64,000 nt of DNA from JANQLU01 sp964434955. GTDB lineage: Bacteria; Planctomycetota; Planctomycetia; Pirellulales; Pirellulaceae. The translations under genes were made by a program, and so were the position numbers. This document shows positions 1 through 8,244 of this stretch, one piece after another. The notes beneath the pieces were generated by a model. The model made no database searches and had not been told where the DNA came from. It was given only the letters and a program-made list of their open reading frames with translations. The first letter of the stretch is position 1; each line of letters starts with the position of its first letter. The stretch spans positions 1 to 64,000 of the forward strand of contig CAYSXI010000006.1 in the NCBI GenBank assembly GCA_964434955.1, given 5' to 3'.

Positions 1-157
1 CGCTGAATCCTCCTTCTGGCTTTCTGTCACCGTGACAATCGTAGCAGTAGGTTTTGAACAGTTTGCTTGCATGCTGTTGACCTTCAACGGCTGCGGAGAA
101 CAGCACAACATTCCATGCCCCGACCACCATCGCGACCCATACTGGCTTAGTGATCAT
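1..157 (-). CDS. Partial planctomycete cytochrome c (PSCyt1-type) protein, N-terminal 52 residues
   Basis: Reading from the ATG at 157 toward the window edge gives a hydrophobic leader (MITKPVWVAMVVGAWNVVLF) followed by a segment with the heme-binding motif CYDCH and then GDRKPEGGF. This is the hallmark of the planctomycete PSCyt1 domain, in which a secreted protein binds one covalent heme. The reading frame is open to base 1, so the C-terminal part, usually DUF1549/DUF1553 or DUF1592-type domains, lies outside the window. A GGGA sequence about 8 bases upstream of the ATG could serve as ribosome binding site. The gene is divergent from thiC. The family call rests on a short stretch, but the leader plus CxxCH plus G-rich follow-on is characteristic. 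Confidence 0.75.
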   Translation of the reverse strand, partial: MITKPVWVAMVVGAWNVVLFSAAVEGQQHASKLFKTYCYDCHGDRKPEGGFS

Positions 158-529
158 GTTTAATATCCCAATGATTGCGTGATTCGATTTCCCGCAGCGA
201 TCGTCTTTTCCCCAGTACCAAGAACCGGCTCTGGGTAGCCGATTTCGCAGGCCCGAAACCCAAATTGCGCCGACCACCTCGCGGTCCATTCCGAATTTGG
301 GTGCAGCGATGAAGTGGATATCGTCGTCTGCTTCACGTTACACGGCGAATTACCTTGCGTTCCATTCTCACCGTTGCAATTTGAAAATCAAGAATCGCAG
401 CAAACGCCTGCTCTCATTCGGTTCCTCTTGATCACCCATTGGGAATCGTTCTAGCCGCGAGTCCACCCAATGCGTCCCGATGATAAGGCATTTTCGGTGA
501 TTGCAGTTGCTTCGCCATCGCTGTGGGAG
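158..529. other. Intergenic region between divergent cytochrome and thiC genes
   Basis: No convincing coding frame was found here. The stretch presumably holds the promoter of the minus-strand cytochrome gene, but I see no clear -35/-10 pair for it. Confidence 0.4.
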
Positions 530-558
530 TTGACCGAAAATTTCTGAAAAGCGATACT
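530..558 (+). promoter_or_regulatory. Sigma-70-like promoter of thiC
   Basis: TTGACC at 530-535 and GATACT at 553-558 are separated by 17 bases, each one mismatch or so from the sigma-70 consensus. Transcription would start near 565, immediately before the TPP riboswitch, which is where a riboswitch promoter should lie. Confidence 0.6.
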
Positions 559-565
559 GATCGGA

Positions 566-662
566 TCCGCAGGGGTGTCCTTACTGGACTGAGAGTTTTG
601 AACAGCACGATTCAAAACAACCCTTCGAACCTGATTCGGGTCATACCGACGAAGGGAGCGCA
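566..662 (+). promoter_or_regulatory. TPP riboswitch (THI element) upstream of thiC
   Basis: The conserved THI-box blocks are all present and in order: AGGGGTGTCC at 571-580, the invariant CTGAGA at 589-594, a short variable P3 arm (ttttgaacagcacgattcaaaa), and the second half with CCCTTCGAACCTGATTCGGG and TCATACCGACGAAGGGA up to about 657. Its position about 80 bases before thiC fits the known role of this element, which binds thiamine pyrophosphate and switches off thiamine biosynthesis. I do not see an obvious T-tract terminator between the aptamer and the gene, so control of translation initiation is more likely than attenuation. Confidence 0.93.
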
Positions 663-740
663 ACGGCAACTTGGATTCTTTCGGACTCAGCCGTTCTCTC
701 TCTTCCGAGTCTTTCCCAATTGCATTGTAAAGGGAAGTAA

Positions 741-2856
741 ATGAATTCTTCAGATCTGCCAGTGTTGAAAGAGTTGGGCAACGCCAAACAACGAGCCGAT
801 TATTCGGGGCAATTTACTGAGGATGTGGACAACTCGGAAGAGATCCGCGCGATTGAGAACGACCCGACGTTGTTTCCTAATTCTTCTCGTATCTATGTCG
901 AAGGCGAAATTCACGAAGGGCTCCGTGTTCCCATGCGGGAGATTCGTCTTTCGGATACCGAGCATCCGAATGGTGAGATCGAAAAGAACGAACCCGTGCG
1001 TGTCTACGATTGTTCGGGACCATGGGGCGACCCCGAGTTTCACGGGGATGTGACTCAGGGACTTCCGCCGCTGCGAAGCCAGTGGATCTTGGATCGCGGC
1101 GATGTCGAAGAGTATTCGGGACGCGAAGTCAAACCGGAAGACAACGGCTACCTCTCAGAAGAACATTCGGAAAAATACAACCAGCTGAAAAAGGCGAAAA
1201 ACCGACTCAAGGAATACCCGGGTTTGAAACGCAAACCCTTGCGCGCCAAAGGCAGCGCAGAAGGCAAAGGCGATTGGCATCCCGTCACGCAGAAATGGTA
1301 TGCCGATCAAGGAATTATTACGCCGGAAATGGAATACGTCGCCATTCGCGAGAATCTCGGACGCAAGGAAGAGTTCAAGGCCATCGCGGACAGATACCCG
1401 AATCCTCAAGACCTTCCACCCGAAGCTTCGGAGCGGATTCGTCAGCTATGTTCGACGCCCGAAGGCTACGAAATGCCGCGACCGTCCGAGATCGATCCGA
1501 ACTTGCAGGTGCCCCGCAATCGGATCGACCACCAACATCCGGGTCAATCCTGGGGAGCAATGGCTCCTGCCTTTATCACACCGGAGTATGTTCGTTCGGA
1601 GGTCGCCCGAGGTCGCGCAATCATCCCGGCCAATATTAATCACCCCGAAAACGAGCCGATGATCATCGGCCGAAACTTGCTGGTGAAGATCAACGCCAAC
1701 ATTGGCAACTCGGCGGTCACGTCGACGATGGATGAAGNNNNNNNNNNAAAAAATGCGTTGGGCAACCAAGTGGGGGGCGGACACGGTCATGGATCTTTCC
1801 ACCGGGAAGAACATTCATGCAACTCGCGAATGGATCATTCGCAACAGCCCCGTTCCCATTGGGACCGTTCCAATTTACCAGGCCCTGGAAAAAACTGGGG
1901 GCAACATTGAGGCGCTGACCTGGGAATTGTTCCGCGACACCTTGGTCGAACAAGCGGAACAGGGCGTTGATTATTTCACGATTCACGCGGGCGTGCTCAA
2001 AGCATTCATTCCGCACACGGCCAAACGGATGACAGGGATTGTTTCTCGCGGCGGATCTATCTTGGCGAAGTGGTGTATCCACCACGAGAAAGAGAATTTC
2101 CTTTACGAGCATTGGGATGAGATTTGCGACATCTGTGCCGCCTATGATGTGAGCTTTTCGATCGGGGACGGGCTGCGACCTGGCTCGATTGCCGATGCAA
2201 ACGACTACGCCCAGTTGGCCGAATTGGAAGTCCAGGGTGAGTTAACCAAACGCGCGTGGGCCAAGGGCTGCCAAGTGATGAATGAGGGCCCGGGGCACGT
2301 TCCCATGCACCTGATTCAAGAGAATATGCAGAAACAAATCGAATGGTGTCACGAAGCGCCTTTCTATACGCTTGGACCTCTGACGACGGATATCGCTCCC
2401 GGCTACGATCACTTCACCTCCGGCATTGGTGCCGCACAAATTGGCTGGTATGGATGTGCGATGCTTTGTTACGTGACTCCCAAAGAGCATTTGGGATTGC
2501 CCGATCGCGATGATGTTCGCGAAGGCGTTGTGACTTACAAGATTGCGGCCCATGCCGCGGACCTTGCGAAAGGTCACCCGGCCGCGCAGATTCGCGACAA
2601 TGCATTATCAAAAGCCCGTTTTGAATTCCGTTGGCGCGATCAGTTTGCCTTGGGTCTCGATCCGGCCCGAGCGATTGAGTATCACGACGAAACCTTGCCG
2701 GCCGAAGGTGCCAAAACGGCGCACTTCTGCTCCATGTGCGGCCCCACGTTTTGTTCGATGAAGATTACGGGCGACGTTCGCAAGTACGCGGAAGAACAAC
2801 AGCGTGCGGAGAAGGAAATCACGGGAGCTTTGGATTCAGGCGAACCCTCCCCCTAG
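741..2856 (+). CDS. thiC: Phosphomethylpyrimidine synthase ThiC (interrupted by assembly gap)
   Basis: ThiC converts aminoimidazole ribotide to hydroxymethylpyrimidine phosphate, the pyrimidine branch of thiamine synthesis, by radical SAM chemistry. The C-terminal iron-sulfur motif CSMCGPTFC (C-x2-C-x4-C) is present, as are typical core stretches such as NANIGNSAVTS, GADTVMDLSTG, NSPVPIGTVPIYQALEK, DGLRPGSI, EGPGHVPMH and FYTLGPLTTDIAPGYDHF. The total is about 700 residues, normal for the long bacterial form. A run of ten N at 1738-1747 splits the gene into two reading frames; both halves are intact and collinear with the family, so this is a gap-size error, not a real frameshift. The ATG at 741 lies about 80 bases after the TPP riboswitch, which should repress the gene when TPP is abundant. 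Confidence 0.96.
1738..1747. other. Assembly gap (10 N) inside thiC
   Basis: Ten unknown bases. The upstream half ends ...TSTMDE and the downstream half begins KMRWATKWG in another frame. Typical ThiC has E-V-E-K at this point, which fits six missing bases (G-NN, NNN, N-AA), so the true gap is probably 6 bases. Confidence 0.85.
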
Positions 2857-2884
2857 TTTGGCAGACCATTCTCGTTCCGGCCTT

Positions 2885-2934
2885 TCCCGGGTCTTGGTCA
2901 GGCTATCCCGGGTCTTGGTCAGGCCTTTCCCGGG
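2885..2934. repeat. Short tandem direct repeat downstream of thiC
   Basis: The 19-base unit TCCCGGGTCTTGGTCAGGC occurs at 2885-2903 and exactly again at 2906-2924 (period 21), and a third, truncated copy (TTTCCCGGG) follows at 2926-2934. It lies in the 336-base intergenic region 2857-3192, where no gene was found. Confidence 0.85.
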
Positions 2935-3145
2935 CCACGACCATGACCACTAAATCAGCGCTCGAGTCCCGCCGGAAAGCTTGCTACGGTGACGGAAAGC
3001 TGGCCGCTGGCAGCGAAGTTTGTTAAGAATCGGTGAATGCTGTTCGGTCGTTATTTTGATTTTTTGGCCCAATTCACCGGGAATGCCTCGAGACCGCAAT
3101 ACCCGTATTTGAAGCATCATCGCCTGCGACTAACATGGAGATTGA

Positions 3146-3175
3146 TTGAAGCCAAATCACGGCTAGCTTTATTTA
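3146..3175 (+). promoter_or_regulatory. Possible promoter of the PEP-CTERM gene at 3193
   Basis: TTGAAG at 3146-3151 and TATTTA at 3170-3175 have an 18-base spacer. The match is only moderate and the leader would be very short, about 10 bases. Confidence 0.3.
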
Positions 3176-3192
3176 CCTTGGGATGAGCCATC

Positions 3193-4014
3193 ATGAAACA
3201 CTCTTTTCTCGTGGGCGGATTATTGACTCTGTTGATGACCGCCTCAGGCTTCGGGCAATCGATTGCCTTCGAAGACTTTGATTCTGACTCAAACTTGCTG
3301 AGTTTCACAACGTCTGCCAACGTGCCCGCTGGTGGATTCACAAATGCAGGCGATGCCTTCCAGGAATACACACGCCTGGTCGACACGTCGTTTCCATTCA
3401 ACATTGCGGATGATTCGGTTACCGGTAGCGATGGTGGCGCACCTTTCGCTGGTGACACCAACGGTTTTCTCGGAAGTGATTTCGACAACAACACGATTTT
3501 CGGAATTACCGACACCTGGAATGGTGATACAAATTTTGGTGAAGAAGTAACCGGGACCTGGTCCTTCGATATCTCTTCAGCGACGGCTCCCTTGGTTGTC
3601 AACATCGACATGGTGGCAATGAATGACTACGCCGGCTCAACCGTGAATTCGAATGTCGATTTCTTTTATCAAATCGATGGTGGCGGATACCAAGCGCTTT
3701 TCACGTCTTCGATCGCGACCGGAACGACTCGTGACTACACCATGGACAATGGTCTCGTTGTCACTTACGACGATCCACTGAACATGACTTCAAACACGGG
3801 AACCTTGTATGAATTGAACGACAACATGCAAACGCTGTTGGCCAACGTCGACGGCTTGGGCAATCAGCTCGATATCCAAGTCCGAGTCAACATGGACGGT
3901 AGTGAGTCCTTTGGTTTGGATAACATCCGAATCTCCACGATTCCAGAGCCAACCAGCGCGACCTTGTTGCTGGTCGGACTTGGCGCTCTCGCATTGCGAC
4001 GACGACGCAAGTAA
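3193..4014 (+). CDS. PEP-CTERM sorting domain exported protein
   Basis: A 273-residue exported protein. Residues 1-22 form a signal peptide (KHSFLVGGLLTLLMTASGFG). The C-terminus carries a PEP-CTERM tag: IPEPTSATLLL, a hydrophobic segment and the basic tail RRRRK. By analogy with known PEP-CTERM systems, an exosortase would recognise this tag and process the protein into the envelope or extracellular matrix; no exosortase gene lies in this window. The body is rich in D, N, T and S with predicted beta character and no recognised enzyme motif, so its function is unknown. It stands alone between thiC and a BNR protein and is closed by a strong terminator at 4038. Confidence 0.88.
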   Translation: MKHSFLVGGLLTLLMTASGFGQSIAFEDFDSDSNLLSFTTSANVPAGGFTNAGDAFQEYTRLVDTSFPFNIADDSVTGSDGGAPFAGDTNGFLGSDFDNNTIFGITDTWNGDTNFGEEVTGTWSFDISSATAPLVVNIDMVAMNDYAGSTVNSNVDFFYQIDGGGYQALFTSSIATGTTRDYTMDNGLVVTYDDPLNMTSNTGTLYELNDNMQTLLANVDGLGNQLDIQVRVNMDGSESFGLDNIRISTIPEPTSATLLLVGLGALALRRRRK

Positions 4015-4037
4015 CCGATTGCAAAACTGCAAACATG

Positions 4038-4067
4038 ACCCGGCTGATTCGATTGGCCGGGTTTTTT
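4038..4067 (+). terminator. Rho-independent terminator after the PEP-CTERM gene
   Basis: The 7-bp stem ACCCGGC (4038-4044) / GCCGGGT (4056-4062) is followed by six T. A second CCGGTTTTTTCA segment directly follows (from about 4074), resembling a partial duplicate of the tail. The rest of 4015-4374 holds no gene that I recognise. Confidence 0.85.
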
Positions 4068-4374
4068 CATGCGCCGGTTTTTTCACGCGCTCACGGGTTG
4101 GACTCAAACTGCCAGCCTGTTCTCACGGCAGAAGCAGCAACCAATCCCTTAGGCTGATTGACTTCGAGCGAATGGAAAGACTTCGACGACTCCGAGGCTT
4201 GAATCTGCAATCCTGCTGATTTAGCCTTGAAGAGTGCGAATTGCCCTTAATCATTCGCCCTCGAATTGGTAGCCGTCCTTAATCTTGCTTCCAATTGATT
4301 TTCAAACTCGCACGAACAAAGAGCTTTTGGAAGCTACGCATAGCCGCAACAAATTTGGTTGAGGATACAACTTC

Positions 4375-7300
4375 ATGGTTTTTAACATCGCTTGTTCCAA
4401 GATGAAACACAAACTACCCTTCGCCGCGGTTGCTTTTTTGTTTGCCTGCTTCCCTGCGTTTTTGACAGGGCAAGATAAAGCCCCGGCAAAAGCCGCCGAA
4501 TCCGCAGTCGCTGGCGATACTCAGAAGGCGACAACTCCCCCGGAAAGCAATCCAGAAGCGAAACTTCACCCCGACTGGCTCAAGGCGATGCCATTTCGAT
4601 CGATCGGCCCGGCCAACATGGCTGGCCGAATCGCGGATGTGGAAGTGCACGCAAGTGACCCTTCGCTGTGGTGGATCGCAACTGCCGGAGGTGGCATTCT
4701 GAAAACCACCAACCGTGGTACGACGGTCGAACACCAGTTTGACCGACAGACAACCGTTTCGATTGGCGCCATTGCAAGTGATCCGCAAAACAAAAACATC
4801 CTCTGGGTCGGAACGGGGGAGATGAATCCACGAAACTCCGTTTCCTATGGCGATGGCGTTTACAAATCGACCGATGGCGGGAAGACCTTCTCGCACATGG
4901 GACTCAAAGAGACTTATCAAATCAGTTCCATTCTGGTTCACCCCAAGAACTCGAACGTGGTTTATGTTGGCGCTCTTGGACGACTCTACGGAACGAATGA
5001 AGCCCGCGGCGTGTACAAAACAACCGACGGGGGAAAGACCTGGGAAAAAGTGTTTTACCTGGACGATCGGACGGGGGTGATCGAAATGATTATGCATCCG
5101 AACGACCCTGAAACGCTGATCGTCGGAATGTGGGACAGAAAACGGGACGAGTTTGATAGCTGGCCCGGAGATGTACCTCGACCGGACGGGATCGACGGTT
5201 ATGACCCGGTACGCAAATGGGGGCCGAAAGCTGGACTTTATAAAACCGTCAACGGCGGCAAAAGCTGGAAGAAACTGACGAAAGGCCTGCCGACCGGAAT
5301 GACGGGACGAATCGGAATGGACTGGCAGTCCAAATCACCGAATGTCATCTTCGCGNNNNNNNNNNNAGACATCGGAAAAGGGCCGAAACCATTTAGCGCG
5401 TTCCTGGGGTTGGTCGGACAGGACCGCGATGGCTCTCCGGTGATCACACAGGTCATGCCGGGCAGTCCAGCCGCAAAACTGGGCTTGAAGGTCAAAGACG
5501 TACTGGTCTCAGTAGATGGCCAGAACCTTTATCAGTTCGATGAACTACTGGCTGTTCTGCGAAAAAAAACACCCGGTGAACGGATCGCACTGACCGTGAA
5601 ACGGGCCGACGAACAGCTTGAGTTTGGCCCCAAACTTGGACTTCGACCAGGCACGCGCGGTTCAGTCGCGGAGCCCTACTACGGTATCGTTGGCAAGGAC
5701 CAGGATGGAAAAATTGTTTTGACGAAAGTCACCAAAGGGGGACCGGCTGAACAAGCTGGACTCAAGGAAGGCGATACGATTACATCAGCAGCTGGAAAGC
5801 CGCTGAAAAGCTACAAGGCCTGGATCGATGCCGCCAGAAAAATGGCGATCGGCGACCAGGTCGCTTTGGAGGTCCTGCGCGGAGACGATAAATTAACGCT
5901 CAACGTGACACTGGGCAAACGACCCGGAACTGGCCCGCAGTCGACGGCGGTGATGGGTATCCAAGGCACCGACAATCCGGATGGCGGCGCCAAGCTGATA
6001 CAAATTACGAAAGACGGTCCCTCCGAAAAAGCGGGATTGAAGGTAAACGATGTCGTGGTCAAAGTTGGCGACAAGCAGATCAAGACCTACAACGAATTGC
6101 TTTCTGAAATCCGCAGTCGCAAAGCCGAAGACGTCATGCCCGTCCAGGTCAAGCGTGGCGACAAAGTCGTCAATGTAAAAGTCGTCCTCGGAGACCGAAA
6201 TGCAACTCAAGGCAATCGGCCTTATACCTATTCGTATTTCGGGCAGCGACCGAATATCCAGGATCAGCAGGGCTCAAACGGGCACTTGTATGGAGGAGTC
6301 TATAAATCCTCGGACGCCGGTGAGACTTGGCAACGTGTCAATTCTTTGAACGTACGGCCCATGTACTTTAGTGAAGTCCGCGTCGATCCAAGCGATGCTC
6401 AAAGGGTTTATGTCCTGGGAGTCTCTCAGTTTCAATCGAGAGATGGCGGCGTGACGTTCACCAGTGATTTTGGCAGAGGGGTTCATTCCGACTGCCACGA
6501 TCTCTGGATCAACCCGAACGACGGTCGTCATATGGTGATCGGAAGCGACGGCGGGTTCTACGTGACGTATGACCGAGGCAGTCGCTGGGATCACATCAAC
6601 ACAGCGGCGATTGGCCAGTTCTATCATGCAACGATCGCACCCACGAAACCTTACCGCGTTTATGGTGGGCTCCAGGACAATGGGTCCTGGGGTGGGCCGG
6701 CGGTTGGTTTGTCTGGCGGTTCATTGAATGAGGATTGGGTTTCCGTTGGCGGTGGGGATGGATTCGTCTGCCGAGTCGATCCCGAGGATCCTGACTTGGT
6801 CTACGGAGAAAGTCAAAACGGCAACATCTATCGACGAAACCTGCGGACCGGGGCGCGAGCCTCCATTCGTCCACCACGGGTCGAAGGCAAAAGTTACCGA
6901 TTCAACTGGAACACACCTTTTATCCTTTCGAATCACAACTCGAAGATTTTTTACAGCGCCGGAAATTATGTTTTTCGATCGCTGGACCGCGGCAATGATT
7001 TGAAAATCATTTCGCCGGAGCTGACAAAAACCGAACGCGGATCGGGAACGGCGTTAAGCGAATCGCCACTCGATTCGAACGTGTTGTACGCGGGCACGGA
7101 TGATGGCGCACTTTGGGTGACACGCGACGGCGGAAAAAGCTGGACGGATATCTCTGACAACCTGGGAGTTGATCCACGTTGGGTTGCGACCATTGAAGCG
7201 TCGCGTTTCAAGCCCGGTCGGGTTTATGTCTGTTTGGACGGCCACCGTTCCGACGATGATCGGGCACATGTCTTTGTTTCGGAAGATTTTGGCGCGACAT

Positions 7301-8040
7301 TCACCAACCTCGGTACCAAATTACCTCGAGGTTCATCGCGCTGCTTGCGTGAGGATACGGCGAATCCCAACCTGCTTTTCTTGGGCACAGAATTCGCTTT
7401 CTGGGTTTCCATCGATCGCGGAAAGAACTGGACCCAGTTCAACCAAACTCTTCCGACGGTAGCGATTCATGAGATCGCAATGCATCCGGATGTCCCGGAG
7501 ATCGTATTGGCCACTCATGGACGCAGCTTGTGGGCCTGCGATGTCTCTGCCTTGCGAAGCCTCACGCCAAAAATGATGGCGTCCGAAGTTTCGTTGCTAA
7601 AACCCGCGGACAAAATCCGCTGGCGGCGCGCTCCAAGAAGAGGTGGAACCAATCGTCGTTACACCGCCACCAACCCGAGCAGCAGCGTGAAGCTTTGGTA
7701 TTTCCTGCCCAAAGATGTCAAGAAAGCTTCCCTGCGGATCGATAATATCGCCGGTGTAAAAGTTGCCGAATTAAATGGCCGCACCAAGGCTGGATTGCAG
7801 GTTGTTCAGTGGGGTCTTGGACAGGTTCGCCGCCAGAGAGGACGCCCGACAAGTTTGCCCAACGGTGACTATCGAGTCACGTTGATCATTGACGGGAAGG
7901 AAACTGCCAAGCAAATCCTCTCGATCAAGCAAGACCCGACCTTGGCTCCGGATGCGATTTCCGAAGCCGAGTATGAGGCGGTCCAGCAGGAACTTGAAGC
8001 GAGCGGGGATGAAGATCGCTCGCGCGAAGAGGATCACTAG
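4375..8040 (+). CDS. Secreted sortilin/VPS10-like BNR beta-propeller protein with three PDZ domains
   Basis: This 1221-residue exported protein has a signal peptide (AAVAFLFACFPAFLTG, about residues 17-32) followed by a beta-propeller with repeated Asp-box motifs such as STDGGKTF, TTDGGKTW, TVNGGKSW, SSDAGETW, RDGGKSW and SIDRGKNW. Three consecutive PDZ domains interrupt the propeller at roughly residues 343-430, 436-515 and 526-608, each with a G-L/I/V-x-G opening and a P-A/S-x-x-A-G-L-K-x-x-D core. The propeller resumes near residue 635 and ends in a beta-sandwich-like tail. Related planctomycete proteins are annotated as VPS10 or glycosyl-hydrolase-like; the actual ligand is unknown. An eleven-N gap (5356-5366) just before PDZ1 keeps the frame. 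A GAGGA at 4361 supports the ATG at 4375; the ATG at 4402 is an alternative with a more compact signal peptide. A paralogue without PDZ domains is at 31413-34631. Confidence 0.85.
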   Translation: MVFNIACSKMKHKLPFAAVAFLFACFPAFLTGQDKAPAKAAESAVAGDTQKATTPPESNPEAKLHPDWLKAMPFRSIGPANMAGRIADVEVHASDPSLWWIATAGGGILKTTNRGTTVEHQFDRQTTVSIGAIASDPQNKNILWVGTGEMNPRNSVSYGDGVYKSTDGGKTFSHMGLKETYQISSILVHPKNSNVVYVGALGRLYGTNEARGVYKTTDGGKTWEKVFYLDDRTGVIEMIMHPNDPETLIVGMWDRKRDEFDSWPGDVPRPDGIDGYDPVRKWGPKAGLYKTVNGGKSWKKLTKGLPTGMTGRIGMDWQSKSPNVIFAXXXXDIGKGPKPFSAFLGLVGQDRDGSPVITQVMPGSPAAKLGLKVKDVLVSVDGQNLYQFDELLAVLRKKTPGERIALTVKRADEQLEFGPKLGLRPGTRGSVAEPYYGIVGKDQDGKIVLTKVTKGGPAEQAGLKEGDTITSAAGKPLKSYKAWIDAARKMAIGDQVALEVLRGDDKLTLNVTLGKRPGTGPQSTAVMGIQGTDNPDGGAKLIQITKDGPSEKAGLKVNDVVVKVGDKQIKTYNELLSEIRSRKAEDVMPVQVKRGDKVVNVKVVLGDRNATQGNRPYTYSYFGQRPNIQDQQGSNGHLYGGVYKSSDAGETWQRVNSLNVRPMYFSEVRVDPSDAQRVYVLGVSQFQSRDGGVTFTSDFGRGVHSDCHDLWINPNDGRHMVIGSDGGFYVTYDRGSRWDHINTAAIGQFYHATIAPTKPYRVYGGLQDNGSWGGPAVGLSGGSLNEDWVSVGGGDGFVCRVDPEDPDLVYGESQNGNIYRRNLRTGARASIRPPRVEGKSYRFNWNTPFILSNHNSKIFYSAGNYVFRSLDRGNDLKIISPELTKTERGSGTALSESPLDSNVLYAGTDDGALWVTRDGGKSWTDISDNLGVDPRWVATIEASRFKPGRVYVCLDGHRSDDDRAHVFVSEDFGATFTNLGTKLPRGSSRCLREDTANPNLLFLGTEFAFWVSIDRGKNWTQFNQTLPTVAIHEIAMHPDVPEIVLATHGRSLWACDVSALRSLTPKMMASEVSLLKPADKIRWRRAPRRGGTNRRYTATNPSSSVKLWYFLPKDVKKASLRIDNIAGVKVAELNGRTKAGLQVVQWGLGQVRRQRGRPTSLPNGDYRVTLIIDGKETAKQILSIKQDPTLAPDAISEAEYEAVQQELEASGDEDRSREEDH
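5356..5366. other. Assembly gap (11 N) inside the BNR-PDZ gene
   Basis: Eleven unknown bases corresponding to about four residues between NVIFA and DIGKGPKP. The reading frame is the same on both sides, so the recorded length is right or differs by a multiple of three. Confidence 0.9.
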
Positions 8041-8146
8041 GAAGCTAATAAAAAACCGATCACCGATTTGCTTTCGTTTTCGTGAAACCGCAACAACCTG
8101 CACGGGTGACACGCGGAAAATCGTCAGCAAGAACGGTTCCAAATGA

Positions 8147-8178
8147 AAAGGCTTGTCAGACGAATCTGGCAAGCCTTT
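8147..8178. terminator. Bidirectional terminator between convergent genes
   Basis: A 14-bp stem (AAAGGCTTGTCAGA / TCTGGCAAGCCTTT, one G-T pair) closes a CGAA tetraloop. Short A and T runs flank it, so it can serve both the BNR-PDZ gene and the convergent Hint gene. Confidence 0.8.
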
Positions 8179-8244
8179 GTTGAATCAGGTAGGGCATGTA
8201 GTGTCGCCTTGCGCGACTTGGCCTGAATCCCAAATGAAGCGAAC

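Noticed and set aside
1010..1639. Plus-strand frame of 209 codons within thiC
   Set aside because: Frame shadow of thiC; composition is dominated by Arg and Ser with no motif.
1702..2856. thiC as a frameshifted pseudogene
   Set aside because: The frame change is exactly at an N run, and both halves keep all conserved residues including the C-terminal iron-sulfur motif, so an assembly gap explains it.
2885..2934. CRISPR-like repeat array
   Set aside because: Only two full units and a fragment, with 2-base spacers and no cas genes; it is a simple tandem repeat.
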